Positions 15,827 to 25,307 are shown, counted from the stretch's first letter. The stretch: DNA of 43,573 nucleotides from Micrococcales bacterium (GCA_947452235.1 CANGBK010000007.1:1-43573), one strand, 5' to 3'. The notes: generated by a model from the letters alone, not told the origin. Translations and numbers: made by a program.

Positions 15827-16444
15827 TTACTTCCAGAGCCTTCTCAAGCCTTTTCTTTTAGGCTTTTCTTCTTCAACTTGTTCATCTGACCATTTAGCTG
15901 GGACAGGTCCAAGTGTGGAATTGGTTTTAGTAATCAGGAAATCTGCAACTGAATACTTGGACTTAAGTTTCGGTGCAATTTTGCCTGCACCTTTAGCTGC
16001 AACTGCAATACCACCAGCTATTTTGACTGCTTTAGCACCTTTCATAAAAGGAAGGACGAAAGCTGCAATGTTCACTGCCCAGCGAACATATTTGATGCCT
16101 GCGCTATCAAGCACGAGCATTAGGTCGACTAGTTTCTGATGACCAGAGGTGCTCTTGATATCTAGTTCTCTAAGTTCAACAGATGCATTCACATACAAAG
16201 TTGCTGCTGAAGAAAATTTAGCTGAAGTTGGTGCAAATCGCGTTTCTGCTTGAAGTAAGTTTTGGTTTAGCATTTCTTGAATCTGGCTTGGAGTGGCCTT
16301 TGGATTCATTGCCCTTAGTTCTTCAATTGCCGCTACCGCAAAAGGTCTTTTAGCTTCGTACGCTTTATCTAAACCTGCTCTGGTCTTATCTTTAGCTGAA
16401 TTGATTACTTGTTTGGACTTATGTTTTAGGTTTGCGTTAGGCAT
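15827..16444 (-). CDS. Hypothetical protein with hydrophobic Ala/Gly-rich segment
   Basis: 205 aa, not recognised. The N terminus is basic and helical (LKHKSKQVINSAKDKTRAGLD). A moderately hydrophobic Ala/Gly-rich stretch around residues 120-155 could be one membrane-associated hairpin. The C terminus is highly basic (KPKRKGLRRLWK). The start overlaps the SpoU methyltransferase gene by 8 nt, so the two are co-translated. A link to RNA or membrane is possible from composition only. Confidence 0.8.
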   Translation of the reverse strand: MPNANLKHKSKQVINSAKDKTRAGLDKAYEAKRPFAVAAIEELRAMNPKATPSQIQEMLNQNLLQAETRFAPTSAKFSSAATLYVNASVELRELDIKSTSGHQKLVDLMLVLDSAGIKYVRWAVNIAAFVLPFMKGAKAVKIAGGIAVAAKGAGKIAPKLKSKYSVADFLITKTNSTLGPVPAKWSDEQVEEEKPKRKGLRRLWK

Positions 16445-17096
16445 CTAGCCCTCCTTTGTTAAAAACATTTTGCTGAACCCAAGCATGCATAGTTATAGCT
16501 GCTGCAGCTGACGCGTTAATAGATCTGGTTGAACCGAACTGGGTTATCTCTAAAACAACATCGCTAGCTTTTAAAGCTTCTTCGGACAAACCTGGGCCTT
16601 CTTGCCCAAATAGGAATACACATTCTTCTGGAAGGTTGTATTGTTCAATCTTCTTGCAGCCTGGGACATTATCGAGGGCAATGATCGGCAGGTTCTCTGA
16701 TTTAGCCCAGGTAATGAACTCTTCAACTGTTTCGTGGTGCCTAATGTGTTGGTATCGGTCTGTAACCATCGCTCCGCGTCTATTCCAACGTTTATTACCG
16801 ATTATGTGAACCTCTTTGGCTAGGAACGCATTGGCATTACGAACAATCGAACCTATGTTTAGATCGTGCTGCCAGTTCTCGATAGCTACGTGGAATGAGT
16901 GCCGTTTGCTGTCTAGATCGGCCACAATGGCCTCCATGGACCAGTAACGGTATTTATCAACTACGTTTCTAGTGTCCCCATTTGCCAACAGTTCTTGGTC
17001 GTAGAAGTCCCCCTCAGGCCAATCCCCCTGCCAAGGCCCAACGCCCCAAGTGGTTAGTTCATGACTTGGGTTGTTTGTCTCATCTTTATCTGCCAT
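16437..17096 (-). CDS. SpoU/TrmH-family RNA 2'-O-methyltransferase
   Basis: 219 aa. The SPOUT knot motifs are clear: NIGSIVRNANAF (motif 1 with the conserved Arg), LFGQEGPGLSEE (motif 2) and a third motif GSTRSINASAAAAI where Ser-Ile-Asn replaces the more usual Ser-Leu-Asn. Such enzymes methylate ribose 2'-OH in tRNA or rRNA with S-adenosylmethionine. The exact target cannot be told. The N-terminal 50 residues precede the catalytic domain. TAGGCT ends 7 nt before the ATG, suggesting a leaderless mRNA. It is divergent from the HAD phosphatase gene. Confidence 0.93.
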   Translation of the reverse strand: MADKDETNNPSHELTTWGVGPWQGDWPEGDFYDQELLANGDTRNVVDKYRYWSMEAIVADLDSKRHSFHVAIENWQHDLNIGSIVRNANAFLAKEVHIIGNKRWNRRGAMVTDRYQHIRHHETVEEFITWAKSENLPIIALDNVPGCKKIEQYNLPEECVFLFGQEGPGLSEEALKASDVVLEITQFGSTRSINASAAAAITMHAWVQQNVFNKGGLDA

Positions 17097-17134
17097 CCAC
17101 TCAAGCCTAACTTTGCTAAAGGTAAACTGAAGAC

Positions 17135-17908
17135 ATGGCTGAACGTAGAAAAATAGAGTGTTGGTTGACCGACATGGATGGTGTCCTAGTCCACGAAGGT
17201 CACGCCCTTCCTGGTGCTAGCGAAGTTATCAAACAGTGGAAAGAAGAAGGACTCAGATTCCTTGTTCTAACCAACAACTCGATCTACACCCCCAGAGACC
17301 TTGCAGCCCGGCTTAGAGCAACCGGTCTAGACATTCCAGAGGAATCCATCTGGACTAGCGCTCTAGCGACAGCTGACTTCCTTCACTCACAAAAGCCACG
17401 CGGTTCGGCTTTTATCCTCGGTGAAGCCGGTTTGACCACAGCTATGCATGAAATCGGATACATCATGACTGATGTGAACCCTGACTATGTTGTTCTAGGT
17501 GAATCTAGAAACTTCAACTTTGATTCACTAACCAAAGCCATTCGTTTAATTAATAATGGTGCTCGCTTTATTGCAACTAACCCAGATGCAACAGGCCCTA
17601 GCGCTGATGGTGTTCTTCCAGCAACTGGATCTGTTGCTGCATTGATAACTAAAGCAACCGGACGTGAACCATACATCGTTGGTAAGCCAAACCCTATGAT
17701 GTTCCGTTCAGCTATGAACAAGATCAATGCTCACTCAGAAACAACTGGAATGATCGGTGACCGCATGGACACAGACATCGTTGCTGGCATTGAAGCAGGT
17801 CTTCACACAGTTCTAGTTCTGACCGGTATCGCTGACGATGCAGAGATCAACAAATATCCATTTAGACCAAATGAGATTCTGAACTCTATTGGAGATTTAG
17901 TTAAATAG
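17135..17908 (+). CDS. NagD-like HAD-IIA phosphatase
   Basis: 257 aa, the usual size of class IIA HAD phosphatases (NagD, 4-nitrophenylphosphatase, phosphoglycolate type). Motif I is DMDGVLV near residue 13 (first Asp nucleophile), motif II LTNNS, and motifs III/IV are the conserved Lys in VGKPNP and GDRMDTDIVAG near 208. The C2-type cap lies between. TAAACT (17123-17128) sits 6 nt before the ATG, another predicted leaderless start. The substrate cannot be told. A strong terminator follows. Confidence 0.93.
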   Translation: MAERRKIECWLTDMDGVLVHEGHALPGASEVIKQWKEEGLRFLVLTNNSIYTPRDLAARLRATGLDIPEESIWTSALATADFLHSQKPRGSAFILGEAGLTTAMHEIGYIMTDVNPDYVVLGESRNFNFDSLTKAIRLINNGARFIATNPDATGPSADGVLPATGSVAALITKATGREPYIVGKPNPMMFRSAMNKINAHSETTGMIGDRMDTDIVAGIEAGLHTVLVLTGIADDAEINKYPFRPNEILNSIGDLVK

Positions 17909-17920
17909 TTTTTAGTTAAA

Positions 17921-17955
17921 TAAATAACCGGCCCCTAAAAGAGGCCGGTTATTTA
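17921..17955. terminator. Bidirectional rho-independent-like terminator
   Basis: A 13-bp perfect stem (17921-17933 with 17943-17955, core AACCGGCC/GGCCGGTT) closes a 9-nt loop. A/T-rich flanks provide U-rich ends on both strands. It lies between the converging HAD phosphatase and secreted-protein genes. Confidence 0.9.
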
Positions 17956-17966
17956 CTTTAAGCGAT

Positions 17967-19403
17967 TTATTTAATTGTGAACTTCTTGGTCAGTGTCTTA
18001 CCGTTAGAAACAACAGTCACTGTCTTAGCACCCTTGGTTACTGTGTATGTGTAAGCCTGGGTTGCTGAAGTCGGCTTTACTGTTGCCTTCTTCAAACCAG
18101 TGATGGTAACTGTTGAGCTCTTACCAATCGCGTTCTTGATTGTCACAGTAATCTTCTTACCTGAAGCTGTCGCAGTAATGCTGGTAACTAGCGGTACTGC
18201 TTTGTAGTAGTGCACCTCTAGAACTGATGAGGTGTCCAATGAACCATCAAGAGATGCGCTAATACTTGCAAACTTCAAACCAGTTGTTGGGACCGGTGAG
18301 GTTTTAGTTGCAGGTTCAACTTCACCAGAAGTGTCGTTGTTGTTTAGCTGGAACGTAACAACGCCAAATGCATCGGTGTTACCAGTCAAAACTAGTTGAG
18401 CTTCAGCCAATGTTTTGGAAGGGTCAGTGTTGCTTAGAGTTGTTGAGGAACCTTTAGCAGTGTTACCAATAATTCCGGCTGAGATTGCAGCGTTTGCTCC
18501 AGAGTTAAGAAGGTTTATCTTCACAGACACTGGCATGTTTCTTGCCCAAGTACCATCACCCTTTAAAGCCTGGAAAGCAAGAATCTGCTTAGAGCCAACC
18601 AAAGAGTAGGTCTGAGTCTTAGGACGCATTGCTTCGCCAGTTACCGCAATTGAGTTAGTTCCATCAAGAATCGGAGCTAGCTGTGCAACGCTTGGGCTCG
18701 GTGCATCGTAGTTCAAAGCTGAAGAGTTGAAGTAGTGAAGCTCAACGAAATCTGCTGCGTCAGTTTTCTCACCGGTGACCTGAGGTAGCACCTGAGAGAA
18801 ACAGTCAGTAGTTGGATCGTTGTTTACCTGGTTTGGAACATCCGCATCAAGTGATCTTGGTGCTGCAGGAAGTGTTCCACCATAGGCTGTGCAGTCCTCT
18901 GGTGAAACAACAACGAATGAGACGTTTCCGTTGACATCTGTCTTAGCTGTTACATCCGCACCGTCAGCGGCAGTTGAAGGAGCTGGACGAGCGATGATGC
19001 CGTTAACTCGAACTTTTGCGTTTGAAGCTGAGTAACCTTTGTTAACTCTTAGCTTCACGTCTGTGTTAGCTAGCGCAACACCAGCTGCGTTGGCAGCGTG
19101 GAAAGTCAAAGTGGTGTTTAGACCGAATGGAACATAAACCTGGTGGAATTGCATGCCAACACCGAACCAGTCACAGTCCTGAGTGAACTGACCTTCGAAG
19201 TCATAGCGGTGAACCGAGTTGTCATCGGTTAGCACTGGGCTAATCAGGTGAATGCTCGCCTTAGGGTGATCATTATCAGTCTGATCGGTTACAGGGTAAG
19301 GGCAGTCAGCTGCATGAGCTGGTGCTGAGACCGCAGTTAGACCAATAACTGAAAGCAATACTGTTCCAGCTATAGCGAAAATCTTGTTTGTGTTCAAAGC
19401 CAT
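17967..19403 (-). CDS. Large secreted protein of the LacI/beta-glucan regulon
   Basis: 478 aa from ATG 19403 (AAGGA 7 nt upstream; a TTG one codon earlier is rejected). A Sec signal peptide ends near APAHAA (residues 1-32). The mature protein is beta-rich and Ala/Thr/Ser-rich; its C-terminal 70 residues form a small repeat-like beta domain dense in Lys, Thr and Val. No lipobox, LPxTG or catalytic motif is seen, so release or non-covalent wall association is likely. A LacI-type operator upstream, identical in core to those of the GH16 and transporter genes, suggests a role in polysaccharide binding or adhesion. The function is inferred. Confidence 0.88.
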   Translation of the reverse strand: MALNTNKIFAIAGTVLLSVIGLTAVSAPAHAADCPYPVTDQTDNDHPKASIHLISPVLTDDNSVHRYDFEGQFTQDCDWFGVGMQFHQVYVPFGLNTTLTFHAANAAGVALANTDVKLRVNKGYSASNAKVRVNGIIARPAPSTAADGADVTAKTDVNGNVSFVVVSPEDCTAYGGTLPAAPRSLDADVPNQVNNDPTTDCFSQVLPQVTGEKTDAADFVELHYFNSSALNYDAPSPSVAQLAPILDGTNSIAVTGEAMRPKTQTYSLVGSKQILAFQALKGDGTWARNMPVSVKINLLNSGANAAISAGIIGNTAKGSSTTLSNTDPSKTLAEAQLVLTGNTDAFGVVTFQLNNNDTSGEVEPATKTSPVPTTGLKFASISASLDGSLDTSSVLEVHYYKAVPLVTSITATASGKKITVTIKNAIGKSSTVTITGLKKATVKPTSATQAYTYTVTKGAKTVTVVSNGKTLTKKFTIK

Positions 19404-19530
19404 CAAAGAGTCCTTCTACTTGAAAAGGAAGCTGGCACTGAAGGAATTTAAGTAGGCGAATGCGCGAAATTAACTTCTCTTCAAAGTGCGCACACACTTC
19501 CTATAAGCAGATTAGCCTTTGGATTGATTT

Positions 19531-19548
19531 CGTGAAAGCGGTTTCGCG
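19531..19548. promoter_or_regulatory. LacI-type operator (core GAAAGCGGTTTC) before secreted-protein gene
   Basis: CGTGAAAGCGGTTTCGCG is a near-perfect inverted repeat with the central CG step typical of LacI-family sites. The core at 19534-19545 is identical at two other sites (25292-25303, 25325-25336). It lies about 130 nt upstream of the secreted-protein ATG and just after the lacI stop codon. Confidence 0.8.
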
Positions 19549-19568
19549 GGTAGTTACCAATTCGTTAT

Positions 19569-20573
19569 CTAGGCGCTAGCCCTGATAATCAGTTCGGTTG
19601 GAAGGATGATCGGTTCAACCTCTTGACCATTCAATTGGGCAATCATGAGTGTTCCTGCAGCCTCACCCAGGGCAACAACATCCTGGCGAATGGTAGTTAG
19701 TGCCGGTGCTGAGGTTTGGGCAATCAGGGAATCATCAAAACCCACTACTCTTACCTGTTCTGGAACTGAGATGCCCCGATCACGAAGAGCTGTTAGAGCG
19801 CCTAACGCCATGAGGTCGTTGCTTGCAAAAATTCCATCAACATCAGGGTGTTGATCCAGAAGCTTCTCACAGTGAGCCTTACCTGCTTCAAAAGAGTAAT
19901 CACCTTCGCAGATCAAGCCCTTAGCCGGAACGTGACCTGACTCTCTATAAGCCTGCAGATAGCCGTCCAGGCGTTGCTTAGCAGCTGTTGTTCCAATGTC
20001 ACCAGTGATAATGGCAACCTTCTTTGCTCCATTACTCATCAGGTGTTTAGTTGCTGAATGAGCTCCACCGAAATTGTCCGTGTCAACGAAGGCAACGTCA
20101 CTAGAAGAGTGAGGAGTTCCCGTGATGACTAAAGGCAATCCTTGTTTCTTCAAGTTATTGATTAGCAAGTCGCTATGCAAAGCAAAGAAAATAGCGCCAT
20201 CAACCTCACCTGACTTCAGATAGTGGGCGACCGAACCATCCAAAGAACCCACCGGAGAGACCATAAGGACTGTTTGAAGGCCGTTTTCCATAAGAACACG
20301 GCTAACCCCTGAGGTTACAGTTCCATAGAACGGATCAGAGAAAACCGATAGATCATCATCAATCACCACAGCGATAAGACCGGTTCGACCAGAAGCCAAA
20401 GCAGAGGCCACGCGGTTTTTCTTATAACCAAGTTTGTCAACAGCTTCCTGAACGCGTCTTGCTCTTTCAGGATGAACACTGTCATCGCCATTTAGGACAC
20501 GAGAAACAGTAGCCTCTGAAACACCAGCTGTTTTTGCAATTACGGCATAAGTGGGGCGGGCTGCAGTAGCCAT
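19569..20573 (-). CDS. LacI-family transcriptional repressor of the beta-glucan locus
   Basis: 334 aa. The N-terminal helix-turn-helix and hinge are classical: YAVIAKTAGVSEATVSRVLN then RVQEAVDKLGY and RVASALASGRTGL. The rest is a periplasmic-binding-protein-like sugar sensor with GIFASNDLMALGAL and VVGFDDS. It is the last gene of the transporter-glucosidase operon, 21 nt after the GH1 stop, so it should be autoregulated. Likely operators are the three GAAAGCGGTTTC sites. The inducer is probably a beta-glucoside or laminari-oligosaccharide, by context. No other regulator is seen in the locus. Confidence 0.93.
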   Translation of the reverse strand: MATAARPTYAVIAKTAGVSEATVSRVLNGDDSVHPERARRVQEAVDKLGYKKNRVASALASGRTGLIAVVIDDDLSVFSDPFYGTVTSGVSRVLMENGLQTVLMVSPVGSLDGSVAHYLKSGEVDGAIFFALHSDLLINNLKKQGLPLVITGTPHSSSDVAFVDTDNFGGAHSATKHLMSNGAKKVAIITGDIGTTAAKQRLDGYLQAYRESGHVPAKGLICEGDYSFEAGKAHCEKLLDQHPDVDGIFASNDLMALGALTALRDRGISVPEQVRVVGFDDSLIAQTSAPALTTIRQDVVALGEAAGTLMIAQLNGQEVEPIILPTELIIRASA

Positions 20574-20594
20574 CGATATGTCTCCCCTAAATAA

Positions 20595-21980
20595 TTAGTT
20601 CTTCTTTACAGATTCCAGTACAGAACCATTGGTCGCAATAACTTTACTGTAAACGTTTGCAGAAAGTTTCGGGATTCGCTGTAATGTTTCAAAATTGACA
20701 TAAACGATACCAAAACGTTTCGCGTAGCCTTCAGCCCATTCGAAGTTATCTAGTAATGACCAGTAGTAGTAACTCTTCACAGGGACACCATGTGAAATCG
20801 CTTTCTCAACTGAATCAAGGTGATTCACCAGGTAGTCAACGCGTCTCTCATCGTTAACAACGCCATTCTCATCAGGCTCATCACCGTAAGCAACACCGTT
20901 CTCGGTGATAGCGATGTCTTGGATCTCAGGCCAATCCTTGTTAACGCGAACCAACAGGTGCGTTAGACCTTCTGGAGTGATAGGCCAGCCCATGTCTGTG
21001 TGCGGGGCAGGTGAAGTTCCATCAGAGTTGATTGGGAAAATGAAAGTTCCTTCATTCTTCTCAACCTGCTCAGGAGTTGGAGTGTTAATAAAACTGTCAC
21101 TGTAGTAGTTGATGCCAAGGAACTCAGAATCAATCTTTAGCTTCTCCATGTCACCATCGAGAACAACCTTCTCAAGCTTCTCACCATAGAACTCAACAAG
21201 GTTCTCTGGATACTTGCCGTGCAATTGAGCATCCAACCACCAACGGTTCAGATTTGAATCCTGAAGATCACGAAGCTTAATTAGTTCAGGGTTAGTTGGA
21301 TCATCCATCTGATATGAGGTCATGTTCAAAGTTATACCTGAACGAATCTCTGGTCTAACCGCACGAAGCGCTCTTGTAATTTCAGCGTGAGCTAGAGCTG
21401 TGTGGTGAGCAGATGCAATTGCCTGATCTAAATCCTTAACACCTGGTGCGTGAACACCGATGTAATAGCCTAACCAAGTCACACACCAAGGTTCGTTGAT
21501 GGTTACCCAGTTAGCAACACGGTCACCGAAGCTCTCGGCTGCCACAGTTGCGTAATCAGCAATCTGATTGACGATATCTCGGTTAGCCCAACCACCGTTG
21601 TCTTGAAGAACCTGAGGTAGATCCCAGTGATACAAGGTAGCCGTTGGTTGAATACCTGCATCTAGTAGTGCATCGATCAAACGGTCATAGAAATCGATTC
21701 CATGTTGGTTTCTTTGACCTGTCCCACCAGGAATGATTCTTGGCCAAGCTAAAGAGAAACGATAAGACTGAATACCAAGATCTTTCATGATCTTGATGTC
21801 TTCCATGTAACGGTGATAGTGATCGCAAGCTATATCACCGTTGTGACCTTGGAAAACCTTGCCAGGGGTTGCGCAGAAAGTATCCCAAATGCTTGGAGTT
21901 CTTCCGCCGTCTTTGCTAGCACCCTCAATTTGGAATGATGCCGTTGCGGCACCCCAGTTGAAATCTTCAGGAAAGCCCAT
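20595..21980 (-). CDS. GH1 beta-glucosidase
   Basis: 461 aa, typical for intracellular GH1 enzymes. The acid/base Glu is E163 in VTINEP and the nucleophile is E360 in ITENGVAYGD. The N terminus GFPEDFNWGAATASFQIEG and the QSYRFSLAWPRI element are diagnostic. No signal peptide, so it cleaves imported beta-linked disaccharides or oligosaccharides in the cytosol. It starts 2 nt after the upstream permease stop. Partnering with a secreted GH16 suggests beta-1,3/1,4-glucan or laminarin breakdown products as substrate. Confidence 0.96.
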   Translation of the reverse strand: MGFPEDFNWGAATASFQIEGASKDGGRTPSIWDTFCATPGKVFQGHNGDIACDHYHRYMEDIKIMKDLGIQSYRFSLAWPRIIPGGTGQRNQHGIDFYDRLIDALLDAGIQPTATLYHWDLPQVLQDNGGWANRDIVNQIADYATVAAESFGDRVANWVTINEPWCVTWLGYYIGVHAPGVKDLDQAIASAHHTALAHAEITRALRAVRPEIRSGITLNMTSYQMDDPTNPELIKLRDLQDSNLNRWWLDAQLHGKYPENLVEFYGEKLEKVVLDGDMEKLKIDSEFLGINYYSDSFINTPTPEQVEKNEGTFIFPINSDGTSPAPHTDMGWPITPEGLTHLLVRVNKDWPEIQDIAITENGVAYGDEPDENGVVNDERRVDYLVNHLDSVEKAISHGVPVKSYYYWSLLDNFEWAEGYAKRFGIVYVNFETLQRIPKLSANVYSKVIATNGSVLESVKKN

Positions 21981-21982
21981 GA

Positions 21983-22846
21983 TTATCCCTTCACCGCTCC
22001 GTCCATAACACCGCGAACCAATCTGCGGCCAACGAAAATAAACAAAATCAAAAGTGGCACAGTTGACAGGAATGCTCCACCCATATTCAGCGCATAGTCA
22101 ATTGCGTAACTACTCTTCAGTTGATTAACAGCAACCTGAGCCGTGAAGTTCTCTGGGCTATTTAGAACAAGTAGCGGCCATAGGAAATCGTTCCATGATG
22201 CTAAGAAAGAGAACAAACCAAGAACGAAGCTGCTCTGAGCAATGATCGGTAGAACGATGTTCCAGTAAACACGGAACACACCAGCACCATCAATAGAAGC
22301 GGCTTCCAAAAGTTCGTTAGGAACCTGTGCATCAATAACCTGACGCATCCAGAAAACACCGAAAGCTGTTACCAAAGCCGGAACAATCAAAGCGCCAAGC
22401 GTGTTAAGTAATCCAGCCCAACCCATCAACATGAACAAAGGAATGATTCCTAGTTGGCTTGGAAGCATCATGGTTAGAACAACGAACAGCACCATGAAAC
22501 GCTGGCCTCTGAAGTTCAACTTGGCAAAAGCAAAACCTGCGATAGCTGAGAAGAAGACCTGCGCAAGAGCAATAGCGGTTCCAACATAGAAGCTGTTTAG
22601 AAGAGCTTGATTGAACTGAGGAAGAGCTTCATAGACGTGAGAAATAACTGTGAAGAAACGAGGACCAGGCAGTAGCGTTGGTGGAACCTTGCTGATCTCT
22701 TCTGTTCCATTAGATGCAACGATGAACATCCAATAGAACGGGAAGATAGAAAGCAGTGTGGTGATAATAAGTGCGATATATCCACCAACACCTAACTTGT
22801 GCCACTTAGGTTTCTTATTTGGGTTAGTTAAGATTTGTTTTTTCAC
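21983..22846 (-). CDS. ABC sugar permease, MalG type
   Basis: 287 aa with six predicted membrane helices. The EAA loop that docks the ATPase is visible: ELLEAASIDGAGVFRVYWNIVLPI. The N-terminal helix is followed by an extracytoplasmic loop. It overlaps the upstream permease gene by 4 nt. It forms the second half of a heterodimeric oligosaccharide importer with the MalF-type partner and the binding protein. No ATPase gene follows. Confidence 0.95.
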   Translation of the reverse strand: MKKQILTNPNKKPKWHKLGVGGYIALIITTLLSIFPFYWMFIVASNGTEEISKVPPTLLPGPRFFTVISHVYEALPQFNQALLNSFYVGTAIALAQVFFSAIAGFAFAKLNFRGQRFMVLFVVLTMMLPSQLGIIPLFMLMGWAGLLNTLGALIVPALVTAFGVFWMRQVIDAQVPNELLEAASIDGAGVFRVYWNIVLPIIAQSSFVLGLFSFLASWNDFLWPLLVLNSPENFTAQVAVNQLKSSYAIDYALNMGGAFLSTVPLLILFIFVGRRLVRGVMDGAVKG

Positions 22847-23814
22847 TTCTTCTCACCTGTCAATCTGCGTGTGATGAAGAAGTTGACGATAGAAACAGCT
22901 GCAACAATAAAGGTGATCATGATTCCAATCGCAGCCGCGTAACCCCATTTGTATGCAACGAATGCTTGGTCGAATAGGAACAAAGTCAAAGTTGAGAACT
23001 GACCTGAGTCACCACCGTTATAGGAACCACCAAGAATAAGTGGCTCTGCGAAGACTTGAAGGCCACCGATGGTTCCAACAATCAAAACGAAGGTGATTGT
23101 GTTTCTAAGGCCAGGTAGAGTCACAAATCTAAACTGCTGCCACTTTGACGCGCCGTCAAGTGAAGCAGACTCATAAAGCTCACCTGGAATAGCAAGCATC
23201 GCAGCCAAGAAGATCAGTGCGTTATAGCCGGTCCAACGCCAAACAATCATCGAAGCAATAGCAATGTGTGAAGACTGCGTTCCTTGAACGAAATCAACGT
23301 GAGGCAAACCCATAGCACCGATGATGTCGTTCACGATACCGAAGTCACGACCAAACAACTGACCAAAAACAATTGCGATAGCCAAAACAGATGTGATGTT
23401 TGGAACCAACAAAATTGTTCTAAAGAAAGTTGAGCCGCGAAGGTAAGGGCTGTGAAGAACTGCTGCCAATGAAATGCTAAGAACCAACATAGGAATAGTT
23501 GACAGAAGCCAAATGTCAACTGTGTTGACTAGAGCATTCCAGAATCGATCATCTTTCATTAGCTCAGTGAAGTTATCTAAGCCTATGAAATCTTGTGTTC
23601 CAAGCGCATCCCAGTTAAAGAATGCGATGTATACCGAATAGATGATTGGTGCAAGACCAAAGATCAAGAACATCACAAAGAACGGTGCTGTGAATAAGTA
23701 ACCCCAACGACCATTTAGTGAGAGCACCGCATTCGGGTTACTCTGTTTCCGATCTTGCTTGACCGGCTTCCATGGTGAAGGCGGCTTTCTTTTAGCCACT
23801 GCTGTTTGCGACAT
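22843..23814 (-). CDS. ABC sugar permease, MalF type
   Basis: 323 aa with six predicted membrane helices after a polar N terminus of about 35 residues. The EAA-loop equivalent is ELYESASLDGASKWQQFRFVTLP. It starts 14 nt after the binding-protein stop. It is the MalF-type partner in an oligosaccharide importer, with its substrate inferred from the neighbouring GH16 and GH1 genes. Confidence 0.95.
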   Translation of the reverse strand: MSQTAVAKRKPPSPWKPVKQDRKQSNPNAVLSLNGRWGYLFTAPFFVMFLIFGLAPIIYSVYIAFFNWDALGTQDFIGLDNFTELMKDDRFWNALVNTVDIWLLSTIPMLVLSISLAAVLHSPYLRGSTFFRTILLVPNITSVLAIAIVFGQLFGRDFGIVNDIIGAMGLPHVDFVQGTQSSHIAIASMIVWRWTGYNALIFLAAMLAIPGELYESASLDGASKWQQFRFVTLPGLRNTITFVLIVGTIGGLQVFAEPLILGGSYNGGDSGQFSTLTLFLFDQAFVAYKWGYAAAIGIMITFIVAAVSIVNFFITRRLTGEKK

Positions 23815-23828
23815 TATTTCTCTAAGCC

Positions 23829-25190
23829 TTACTTACACTTGTCAGCGTCAGAGAGGCCCTTAGCGAAAGCTTTCGCTGGAACTTTTTCTTTACCGTTCAC
23901 CACCAGTGAGATCGCAGATCCCATGGCCATGTCGATACAGCGTTCCAACTTACCTTCGAAGATTGGCTTCAGCTTTGTAATACCTGAAACGTAAATCTTT
24001 CCAACCTGAGCGTTGTTGAAGAACGGATCCTTGAATCCAACAAGATCAGAGTCGGTGTATAGAGAAGGGGTTGAAGGGAATAGACCATAGATTTGGAAAA
24101 CCTTCAGCTGCTGAGCAGGAGCTAGGTACCAGGTAATGAAATCCCATGCTTCTTGCTTGTGCTTAGCACCCTTAGGAATTGATAGCTGTGAACCACCTTG
24201 GTTACCGCCACCACCAGGGATGTTTGCAATGTCCCACTTACCTGCAGTATCAGGAGCTTGACCCTTGATGTAGTCCATCATCCAAGCTGGAGCTAACATT
24301 GCCGCAAAAGTTCCCTTAGTCATACCAACGTTCCAGTCAGATGAGAACTGACCGATACGTGTTCCGATGCCGGCTTTACCAGCAGCGATAGTTGTGTCAA
24401 AACCAACCTTGACTTGCTTGTTTGTTTTGTAAATAAGTTTTCCTGCATCAGTGCCATCGTTCTGGTAATACTTTGCAGTGCCCTGGTTCAAAATCGCAGC
24501 ATAGATAGTTCCAACGTTGTCCAAGAAACCAATGTTGGCTTTCTTCTGAGCTGGAGTTAACTTAGCCATATACTTCTTGCCGAAGTCGATGAACTTTGTC
24601 CAAGTGTCCCAAGCTTTGCTAACTGCATCTCTTTGATATGGAAGGCCTGCCTTCTTGAAGAGATCCCAACGGTAAGCAACCTGAAGACCTCCAACGTCAG
24701 TTGGAATGCCTATAACTGAATCGTTGTAACCAACACCCTGAGCCCAGCGCCATGCTAAGTAATCTTTTTTGATGTCATTAGCAGTCTTGCTGCCTGTTGA
24801 GGTGTGCATGGTTCTAAGGTCAGTGAAACACTGAGGGTATGCACGCCAGAAACCTGAATATGAGATTTCAATAGCTGCAATGTCTGGGTTACCAGCACCA
24901 CCTGCAGCACACTGTGTGTACAGAGCAGTTCCGTTCAGAGCATCTAAATCTGATTTCTTGATGCTCAACTTAATTTCTGGGTGAAGTTTTTTGTAGTCTG
25001 CAACCAACGCTGGTTCGATAACGTCACCGAAAGTGTTAACAGTCAGAACGGTGCAACCGTTACCATCTGATGAAGCATTCGAGCAATCAATGGTGGCTCT
25101 GGCTGGTGAAATAACGCCTAAAGCACCGATAGCAATTAGTGATGCAGCAAACGCTGCTGTGATCTTGGTAGAGGTCCACTTACGTGACAT
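23829..25190 (-). CDS. Extracellular sugar-binding protein of ABC importer
   Basis: 453 aa, solute-binding protein family 1 (MalE-like): FGDVIEPALVADYKKLHPEIKL near the N terminus and PKGAKHKQEAWDFITWYLAP toward the C terminus. The N terminus is a Sec signal peptide ending near SPARA. The first Cys comes later and does not form a lipobox, so membrane anchoring is unclear, unlike most Gram-positive binding proteins. The ribosome site GGGAG is 6 nt upstream of the ATG. It heads the operon binding protein, two permeases, GH1, LacI, and two LacI-type operators lie upstream. Confidence 0.94.
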   Translation of the reverse strand: MSRKWTSTKITAAFAASLIAIGALGVISPARATIDCSNASSDGNGCTVLTVNTFGDVIEPALVADYKKLHPEIKLSIKKSDLDALNGTALYTQCAAGGAGNPDIAAIEISYSGFWRAYPQCFTDLRTMHTSTGSKTANDIKKDYLAWRWAQGVGYNDSVIGIPTDVGGLQVAYRWDLFKKAGLPYQRDAVSKAWDTWTKFIDFGKKYMAKLTPAQKKANIGFLDNVGTIYAAILNQGTAKYYQNDGTDAGKLIYKTNKQVKVGFDTTIAAGKAGIGTRIGQFSSDWNVGMTKGTFAAMLAPAWMMDYIKGQAPDTAGKWDIANIPGGGGNQGGSQLSIPKGAKHKQEAWDFITWYLAPAQQLKVFQIYGLFPSTPSLYTDSDLVGFKDPFFNNAQVGKIYVSGITKLKPIFEGKLERCIDMAMGSAISLVVNGKEKVPAKAFAKGLSDADKCK

Positions 25191-25287
25191 TTATAACTCC
25201 CAATAGTTAGGTTGTGCCTCCCCTTCGACTGTTGTGCGACAATCTTCCGGGGAGGCCTACTTCCTCAGTAATAAGGTTTGTAGTAAA

Positions 25288-25307
25288 CTGCGAAAGCGGT
25301 TTCACAG
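25288..25307. promoter_or_regulatory. LacI-type operator, transporter side
   Basis: CTGCGAAAGCGGTTTCACAG, a near-perfect inverted repeat with the shared core at 25292-25303. It lies about 100 nt upstream of the binding-protein ATG in the divergent region with the GH16 gene. Confidence 0.85.

Noticed and set aside
23862-23877. Perfect palindrome AGCGAAAGCTTTCGCT resembling the LacI operator
   Set aside because: It lies inside the 3' coding end of the binding-protein gene, and its half-sites are spaced 2 bp closer than in the three real operator cores, without the central CG step.
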